DNA of 19,197 bases, taken from the NCBI GenBank assembly GCA_040877445.1, contig JBBDNT010000200.1:1-19197 (forward strand). Reading direction: 5' to 3'. Below, one piece after another: positions 14,889 through 19,197 of this stretch; the stretch's first letter is position 1; the number at the start of each line of letters is the position of its first letter. A program made the translations under genes and the position numbers. The stretch is from JBBDNT01 sp040877445 (GTDB taxonomy: Bacteria; Planctomycetota; Planctomycetia; Planctomycetales; Planctomycetaceae). Below the pieces are notes generated by a model. The model was not told the origin of the DNA and searched no databases. It was given only the letters and a program-made list of their open reading frames with translations.

Positions 14889-15379
14889 GGCGCGGCCTCC
14901 GCTTCGGCGACGGCAGCGGCTTCCTCCGCGAGCGCGTTGGCCCATTCCTGGTACAGGTTGGGGCGGCGCATGTAGCGGTACAGCGTGACGGTCGAATCGG
15001 CCGCGCGGAGCGGATCGACGTGCCGCACCGTCACCGCGATCGCCAACAGGTCCGGGTGCGGTCCGGGGGCGACCTCGAGGCCCCACATCCACTCCGGATT
15101 GTATTCGTCGACCGGCAGGTCGGCGAGCGGCTGCAACGGTTCGATTCCCGCCAGCACGTCGGCCAATTTCGCCTGACACAGCAGCGTGGCCCGCGAGTGC
15201 ATGTTCGTGCGGACCGCCGCCCGGCTGCCGACGGAAATCAATTGGCCCAGCACCGCCAGCGACCCCAGCAAAATCGCCAGCGAGATGATGACTTCGAACA
15301 GGGTGAGACCGTTGCGCTCGTGGCGCGAAACCGCAAGCGTGGCGGCGGCCGATCTCCGACCTCTGACCTCTGATTTCAT
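14885..15379 (-). CDS. gspI: Type II secretion minor pseudopilin GspI
   Basis: 164 residues from ATG 15379, overlapping the gspH stop as ATGA. The leader is MKSEVRGRRSAAATLAVSRHERNG; cleavage is expected at G24|LTLFEVIISLAILLGSLAVLG with Glu at +5. The mature part is short, with CQAKLADVLAGIEPLQP and a C-terminal sheet (WGLEVAPGP...LLAIAVTVRHVD), and ends in an Ala/Glu-rich tail. Length and hydrophobic helix fit GspI, the nucleator of the pseudopilus tip. The leader contains a heptamer repeat block and an 18-bp repeat shared with gspK. Confidence 0.85.
   Translation of the reverse strand: MKSEVRGRRSAAATLAVSRHERNGLTLFEVIISLAILLGSLAVLGQLISVGSRAAVRTNMHSRATLLCQAKLADVLAGIEPLQPLADLPVDEYNPEWMWGLEVAPGPHPDLLAIAVTVRHVDPLRAADSTVTLYRYMRRPNLYQEWANALAEEAAAVAEAEAAP
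15322..15339 (-). repeat. 18-bp leader repeat, copy in gspI
   Basis: Identical to 13557-13574 and 14852-14869. On the minus strand it encodes LAVSRH, directly ahead of ERNG|LTLFEV. Confidence 0.8.
15351..15373 (-). repeat. Heptamer repeat block in the gspI leader codons
   Basis: Identical over 23 bp to 13592-13614. It starts 6 bases after the A of the ATG and encodes SEVRGRRS. Units are CAGAGGT on the minus strand. Confidence 0.75.
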
Positions 15380-15987
15380 GGCGCCGCCTCCCCCGGCTGG
15401 CGGATGGTCGCCGCGCCGGTCAATCCGCGAATGGAGATGTCCAACCGGCCGCCTTGCGGATCCACGACCGACAACACGGCATCGGTCGCGGTGCCGTCGG
15501 GGGCGAACAGGATCGGCGGGGCGACGGCGTTCGAGGCGAGCGGCTCGCCGGTGACGCCCACGTTGCCGAAGCCGCTTTCCGACAAGACCGCCAGCATGAC
15601 CAGGTTCTCGATCACTTCGGGGACGTCGAACCGCATGGTTTCGGGGAGGGCGCCGACGAGTTCCGGCAGCGGAACGAGCATCGCGCCGTCGACGCCGGCG
15701 GCGAGCGGCTCGAAGGGGGCGACGCGGTAGCCGCCTCCTCCCGGCTCGAACTGGAAGAAGTGAACGACGCCCGTATCCATCGCGCGAAGCCGGGCGGTGG
15801 CGAGGTGCTTGCGGACGGTCTCGGCGGCGTCGCGCAGGCGGTGCCGCTGGTACACCCCTTGCACGTTGAGCGTCACGAGGCCGGTGATGGCGAGCAGGAT
15901 CACGAGCACGAGCAGCAACTCGAGGAGCGTGAAGCCGCTGCGCGCGAAGGATCGCGCGCCGGATCGTTCGGCCCTTCCGCGTGGCAT
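15376..15987 (-). CDS. gspH: Type II secretion minor pseudopilin GspH
   Basis: 203 residues from ATG 15987. The leader MPRGRAERSGARSFARSG precedes G18|FTLLELLLVLVILLAITGLV with Glu at +5. The segment LRDAAETVRKHLATARLRAMDTGVVHFFQFEPGGGGYRV is the typical GspH/FimT opening (helix, then an A-R-x-x-A-x-x-x-G turn into the first strand). The C-terminal sheet (ILFAPDGTATDAVLSVVD, LDISIRGLTGAATI) also fits GspH. Its stop overlaps the gspI ATG. It starts 49 bp after the gspG stop, so it belongs to the same transcript. The leader lacks the LAVSRR repeat found in I, J and K. Confidence 0.88.
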   Translation of the reverse strand: MPRGRAERSGARSFARSGFTLLELLLVLVILLAITGLVTLNVQGVYQRHRLRDAAETVRKHLATARLRAMDTGVVHFFQFEPGGGGYRVAPFEPLAAGVDGAMLVPLPELVGALPETMRFDVPEVIENLVMLAVLSESGFGNVGVTGEPLASNAVAPPILFAPDGTATDAVLSVVDPQGGRLDISIRGLTGAATIRQPGEAAP

Positions 15988-16036
15988 GGAACCGCCTCCG
16001 CCCGCGTCGCTCCGGATGCATGGTCCACCGGCGCGA

Positions 16037-16486
16037 CTAGGTCTCGTCCCAGTTGTTGATGTCGTCTCCGCCTCCCTGGTTGTTCGCTCCGTCCGGCCCG
16101 TTCGACCAGAGCAGGATGTCGTAACCGGTGCCGCTGGGGTTGAGTTCCAGCGAGTAGTTCAGGTCGTTCTTCCAGGCGTCCTTGGGATAGTCCTTTTCGA
16201 TCGGCGCCATCGCCCGGCCGGAGGCGTCCACCGGTTCGAGGAGCATGTCGAGCGTGTCCGGCGGGCGGCCGTTGTTGAGCGCCGCGTAAACGCCCAGCGA
16301 CGACTCGATCTTGGCGATCATCGTCCGCGTCTGCATGATGTTCGCCTCGTGCTGCGCCCCGGTGAGCCGCGGCACGACGAGCGCGGCGATCACCCCCAGG
16401 ATGACCAGCACCAGCAACACTTCCAGCAGCGTGAAGCCGAGACGGCGGCGGGCGCCGGTTCGAAGGGGACCGCAATGGGATTGCAC
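16037..16486 (-). CDS. gspG: Type II secretion major pseudopilin GspG
   Basis: A GTG start at 16486 with AGGAGG seven bases upstream gives 149 residues; the frame is open further upstream but reads repeat-derived and Arg-rich sequence. The leader MQSHCGPLRTGARRRLG is followed by G17|FTLLEVLLVLVILGVIAALVVPRL with Glu at +5. The mature domain has NIMQTRTMIAKIESSLGVYA, LEPVDASG, DYPKDAWKNDLNYSLEL and a C-terminal SNGPDGANNQGGGDDINNW, the calcium-binding loop region of GspG. It forms the pseudopilus shaft. The best-conserved pseudopilin of the set, it supports the T2SS assignment. Confidence 0.92.
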   Translation of the reverse strand: MQSHCGPLRTGARRRLGFTLLEVLLVLVILGVIAALVVPRLTGAQHEANIMQTRTMIAKIESSLGVYAALNNGRPPDTLDMLLEPVDASGRAMAPIEKDYPKDAWKNDLNYSLELNPSGTGYDILLWSNGPDGANNQGGGDDINNWDET

Positions 16487-16493
16487 GATTTCG

Positions 16494-16499
16494 CCTCCT
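16494..16499 (-). promoter_or_regulatory. Strong Shine-Dalgarno of gspG
   Basis: AGGAGG on the minus strand, 7 nt before the GTG at 16486. It fixes a non-ATG start and is the strongest ribosome-binding site seen in the window, in keeping with the high copy number expected of the major pseudopilin. Confidence 0.8.
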
Positions 16500-16702
16500 G
16501 TGACCCGTTGAGATGCAGTGAGATTCAGTATGGAAGTCTTCCCGACGTTTTCGGAAACCAAGGCCGCCGACCGCCGATTCCGGCCGACGCGACGGTTTCT
16601 CCTCTGTTTACCTGCACGATCCGGCGGATTTGCGACATGCCGCGTCGCCAAGGACTCGGCGCGGCGGAGCCGCAACCGAACGGAAACAGCATTCCTCACC
16701 AG

Positions 16703-16883
16703 GGATGGCACGGATGAGCACGGATGAGCACGGATATCCCGACGATCTCATCAGTGCCCATCGGTGGAATCCGTGGTCGAAACTCGAAGAATGCTTCGTC
16801 GTTGTTTCCTTCTTCCGTCGTGACTTGTCGGCTTTCGTGGAGTGCTTTGAATTTTGCTTTGCGTCCCTTTGCGGTCTTTGCGT
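16703..16883. repeat. Mosaic of dispersed short repeats between gspF and gspG
   Basis: GGATGGCAC then two units of GGATGAGCAC then GGAT (16703-16735) have a 10-bp period. TTTGCG recurs at 16858, 16868 and 16877. Between them lies ATCGGTGGAATCCGTGGTCG. In translation these give SVLIRAHPCHPW-like and DAKTAKGRKAKF-like peptides, which I recall as commonly annotated spurious proteins made by dispersed intergenic repeats in environmental bacteria. Similarity is from memory, not searched. Confidence 0.5.
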
Positions 16884-16948
16884 CGAAAGTTTCTTGGATT
16901 GCGGCGCTGGACGGCCGCACTGTCGAATCATCTACTTCCTTGGCCGGC

Positions 16949-18157
16949 TCACATGAACTCGGTGCTTTTCAAGATGGGCAGCAACAACGCCACCACCACG
17001 AACAGCACCACGCCGGCCATCACCGTCAGCAACGCCGGCTCGAGCAAGCGCACGAACGTGTCCAACATGCGGTTCGTGCGGCGCTCCATGTTGTCGGCGA
17101 TGTTGATCAGCACCTGTTCGAGATTGTTGGCCTCCTCGCCGACGGAGATCATCTCGACCACGTCGTCCGGGAACTGCTTGCTGTGGGCCAGCGGCCCGGC
17201 GAGCGATTTTCCTTCGGAGACGTTGTCGGCCGCCTCGCCGATCGCCTCGGCGATCACCACGTTGCCGGTCGCGTCTTTGGCGATCCGCATCGACTGCAGG
17301 ATGGGAATGCCGTTGTGCAATAGCGTTCCCAGAATGCGGCAGAAGCGGGCGATCGCCAGGCTGCGGACGATCGGCCCGAGACCCCAGGCGCGGATGCGGA
17401 ACTGGTCGAGCCTCAGCCGGCCTTGTTCCGTTCGCAACCACGTGAACAACCACCAGCCGGCGCCCGCGCCGACAGCGAGCACGATCAACCAGTAGCTTTG
17501 AACGAGTTCGCTCATCGCGAGCAGCGTGGTCGTCGCCCAGGGAAGGCCGCCCTGCTCGATCTGCTTCTGAAAGATCGGTTGGAACTTGGGAACGAAGAAC
17601 ACGAGCATGCCGGTGACGACCAGCACCATCGCCACCGACAGGAACGCCGGGTAGATCATCGCCCCCATCACACGGCTTTTCAGTTCCTGCTGGTGCTCGG
17701 TGAAGTTCGCGATCCGCTGCAGCACGTCCTCGACGAAGCCCCCTTCCTCTCCCGCCCGGACCATGCTCACCGCGAGTTCGCCGAACACCTTCTCGTGATG
17801 GTGCATCGCTTCGGCGAGCCGCGTTCCCTCCGCGACGTGCTCCCGCACGTCCTGCAGCACCAGCCGCAGCGTGGCGTTGTGGGTCTGCTTCTCGAGCAGC
17901 TCGAGCGACCGCAGCAACGGCACGCCGGAGCGGAGCAGGTCCGACAGTTGGGTGAAGAACGTCACCAGGTGCCGCCCGCCGACCCGCCGCGTGATGCGTT
18001 TCTTGCGCACGTCGGCGGTGTCGGTCGGCTCGACGCGGACGGGAAACAACTGCTTCGCCGCGAGCGCGCCGAGCGCATCGTGCTTGCTCGCGGCCGTGAG
18101 AACGCCGGTGACGTTCTGGCCGGAAAGCTCGCGCGCGGTGTAGGCGAAGTCGGGCAT
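16949..18157 (-). CDS. gspF: Type II secretion inner-membrane platform protein GspF
   Basis: 402 residues, the usual GspF/PilC length. The N-terminus MPDFAYTARELSGQNVTGVLTAASKHDALGAL is typical (written here as one motif region, residues 1-32; key residues are F4, Y6 and G18). Two T2SSF domains follow, each with an F/CRxLGTLLxxGIPxLxSL-type motif (FFTQLSDLLRSGVPLLRSLE at 67-86; LGTLLHNGIPILQSMRIA at 276-293) and an S-MV-GEE turn (MVRAGEEGG, MISVGEEAN). Three membrane segments lie at about 166-190, 221-240 and 372-396. It contacts the GspE ATPase and feeds pseudopilins into the pilus. It begins 139 bp after gspE across a heptamer array. No strong Shine-Dalgarno is seen. Confidence 0.93.
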   Translation of the reverse strand: MPDFAYTARELSGQNVTGVLTAASKHDALGALAAKQLFPVRVEPTDTADVRKKRITRRVGGRHLVTFFTQLSDLLRSGVPLLRSLELLEKQTHNATLRLVLQDVREHVAEGTRLAEAMHHHEKVFGELAVSMVRAGEEGGFVEDVLQRIANFTEHQQELKSRVMGAMIYPAFLSVAMVLVVTGMLVFFVPKFQPIFQKQIEQGGLPWATTTLLAMSELVQSYWLIVLAVGAGAGWWLFTWLRTEQGRLRLDQFRIRAWGLGPIVRSLAIARFCRILGTLLHNGIPILQSMRIAKDATGNVVIAEAIGEAADNVSEGKSLAGPLAHSKQFPDDVVEMISVGEEANNLEQVLINIADNMERRTNRMLDTFVRLLEPALLTVMAGVVLFVVVALLLPILKSTEFM

Positions 18158-18164
18158 GGGGGAA

Positions 18165-18290
18165 GTGACGAGTGACGAGTGACGAGTGACGAGTGACGAG
18201 TGACGAATGCCGGGTTATCGGTGACGAGTTATCGGTGACGAGTTACGCGGCACTCGTCTTTTCTCGTAACTCGTAACTCGTAACTCGTAA
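18165..18290. repeat. Heptamer tandem-repeat array between gspE and gspF
   Basis: GTGACGA occurs six times in perfect tandem (18165-18206). A second block of five heptamers (18214-18248) alternates GTTATCG and GTGACGA and ends GTTACGC. A third block is CTCGTAA four times (18263-18290), the inverted form. ACGAGTTACG (18238-18247) and CGTAACTCGT (18265-18274) form a 10-bp inverted repeat around a 17-nt loop. It resembles the heptanucleotide STRR sequences known from cyanobacteria. Confidence 0.85.
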
Positions 18291-18296
18291 CTTTCT

Positions 18297-19197
18297 TCAA
18301 ACCACATCCCCCTTCGTGATCCGCAGCACTTCATCGACGCTGGTCTGGCCGTCGAGCACTTTTTGCCAGCCGGACTGGCGCAGCGTCGTCATGCCGTTCC
18401 GCATCGCGTAGTCGCGGATTTGGCTCGCGTCCGCCCGCTCCACGCACAGCTTGCGGATCGTTTTGTCCGTCCGCAGCAGTTCGAAAATGCCCGAGCGACC
18501 CGCGAAGCCCGTTCCGCGGCACTCGCGGCAACCGGCCGGCTGATACAGCGTCCCCGGATCGTCCCGGGGGAAGTCCGGCGGCAAATCGCCCCGCTTCGGC
18601 TGGCAGGGCGACTTGCACTTCGAGCACAGCACCCTGACCAGCCGTTGCGCGAGCACCCCTTCCAGCGTGCTCGAGACCAGATACGGCTCGACCCCCATGT
18701 CGATCAGCCGGGTGAAGGCGCTCGGGGCGTCGTTGGTGTGCAGCGTGCTGAAGACCATGTGGCCGGTGAGCGAGGCCTGGATGGCGCTGTGCGCCGTTTC
18801 GCCGTCGCGGATTTCGCCGATCAGCACCACGTCCGGATCGTGGCGGAGAATGCTCCGCAGCCCGGCGGCGAACGTCAGCCCGATCTTGCCGTGAACCTGG
18901 ATCTGGCTGATCCCGGTCGAGTGATACTCGACCGGATCCTCGACCGTGATGATCTTCGTGGCGGGGCTTTTGATTTCGTTGAGCGCGCCGTACAGCGTGG
19001 TCGTCTTACCGCTGCCGGTCGGGCCGGTCACCAGCACGATGCCGTGCGGCATGCTGATCAGCTCGCGAAACGTCGTCGCGATCTCGATCGGCATTCCCAC
19101 GCTCTTGAGGTTGAAGACCATGCGGTCCTTGTCGAGGAGACGCAGCACGATCCCTTCCCCGTAGATCATGGGGATCACCGAGACGCGGACGTCGATC
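18297..19197 (-). CDS. gspE: Type II secretion ATPase GspE (C-terminal part; 5' end outside window)
   Basis: The frame is open to the edge of the window and reads IDVRVSVIPMIYGEGIVLRLLDKDR, a region normally in the middle of GspE/PilB, so about 300 of some 550-600 residues are visible. Walker A is GPTGSGKTTTLYGAL, the Asp box IITVEDPVEY, Walker B DPDVVLIGEIRDGET, and the His box LTGHMVFSTLHTNDA. The zinc-binding tetracysteine motif is intact: CSKC, then a 30-odd residue loop, then CREC followed by GTGFAGRSGIFELL. It hydrolyses ATP at the cytoplasmic face to drive pseudopilus assembly through GspF and GspL. It is the first gene of the visible operon, followed by gspF after the heptamer array. 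Confidence 0.95.
   Translation of the reverse strand, partial: IDVRVSVIPMIYGEGIVLRLLDKDRMVFNLKSVGMPIEIATTFRELISMPHGIVLVTGPTGSGKTTTLYGALNEIKSPATKIITVEDPVEYHSTGISQIQVHGKIGLTFAAGLRSILRHDPDVVLIGEIRDGETAHSAIQASLTGHMVFSTLHTNDAPSAFTRLIDMGVEPYLVSSTLEGVLAQRLVRVLCSKCKSPCQPKRGDLPPDFPRDDPGTLYQPAGCRECRGTGFAGRSGIFELLRTDKTIRKLCVERADASQIRDYAMRNGMTTLRQSGWQKVLDGQTSVDEVLRITKGDVV

Larger units (their letters stand above)
16487..16948. other. 462-bp gene-free gap between gspF and gspG
   Basis: Apart from the gspG ribosome-binding site there is no convincing gene. The right half (about 16700-16890) is a mosaic of short repeats (entered separately). The left half (16510-16700) has no recognisable element. A promoter for gspG and the downstream genes could lie here but none is clear. 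Confidence 0.6.

Noticed and set aside
16487..16711. Upstream start for gspG (224-residue version)
   Set aside because: The extra 75 residues are Arg-rich and unlike a prepilin leader, while GTG 16486 has AGGAGG at ideal distance and gives a normal 17-residue leader.
16696..16931. Small minus-strand proteins with SVLIRAHP motifs
   Set aside because: These are translations of dispersed repeats and recur in more than one frame; no start or family support.
18165..18290. CRISPR array between gspE and gspF
   Set aside because: The units are 7 bp without spacers; this is a tandem heptamer repeat.

Overview
The window is high-GC bacterial DNA that most resembles a planctomycete. The reasons are a DUF1501 protein, secreted enzymes carrying DNRLRE-type domains, DMP19-like and YcxB-like proteins, and a type II secretion (T2SS)/type IV pilus-like operon with PilM-PilN and PilO-PilP style fusions. 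This is inferred from gene content and style; there is no rRNA or tRNA to confirm it. Only the first gene is on the plus strand. Everything else is read on the minus strand.

Layout. At 3-1007 (+) is the C-terminal part of a DUF1501 protein. At 1199-5999 (-) is a set of small accessory genes, listed here in the order of transcription: a YcxB-like membrane protein, a secreted kelch-type beta-propeller protein, an XRE-family HTH regulator, a membrane-anchored HEAT-repeat/DMP19-like protein, a dual-specificity-phosphatase-like protein, and a small gene apparently broken by one extra base in a G/C run. At 6227-7768 (-) is a secreted protein joining DNRLRE-like modules to a polysaccharide-lyase-14-like domain.

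From 19197 down to 7970 (-) runs a secretion/pseudopilus operon. The order is gspE (5' end outside the window), gspF, gspG, gspH, gspI, gspJ, gspK, a PilM/PilN (GspL-like) fusion, and a PilO plus PilP/GspC-like fusion. GspE is the ATPase and GspF the inner-membrane platform. GspG is the major pseudopilin; H, I, J and K are minor pseudopilins. The last two proteins would form the GspL/GspM/GspC-like assembly platform. H-I, I-J and J-K are joined by 4-bp ATGA stop/start overlaps, which suggests translational coupling. No secretin (GspD) or prepilin peptidase (GspO) is visible.

The most notable signal is the density and variety of small repeats that invade this operon. (1) GTAG-plus-hairpin REP-like units occur singly and in inverted pairs (REPIN-like) in the 627-bp gap between gspK and the PilM/N gene, and elsewhere. 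(2) A 123-bp VIPAKAGIQ-type inverted repeat lies in frame in the extended 5' coding region of gspK. (3) An 18-bp repeat encoding LAVSRR/AVSRR sits just before the prepilin cleavage site in gspI, gspJ and gspK. (4) Heptamer tandem repeats lie between gspE and gspF, between the PilM/N and PilO genes, and inside the leader codons of gspI and gspK. (5) A 15-bp minisatellite encodes a (QQGGG)n linker in GspK. (6) A mosaic of 9-10 bp repeats lies between gspF and gspG. Several of these repeats have become part of coding sequence while keeping the frame.
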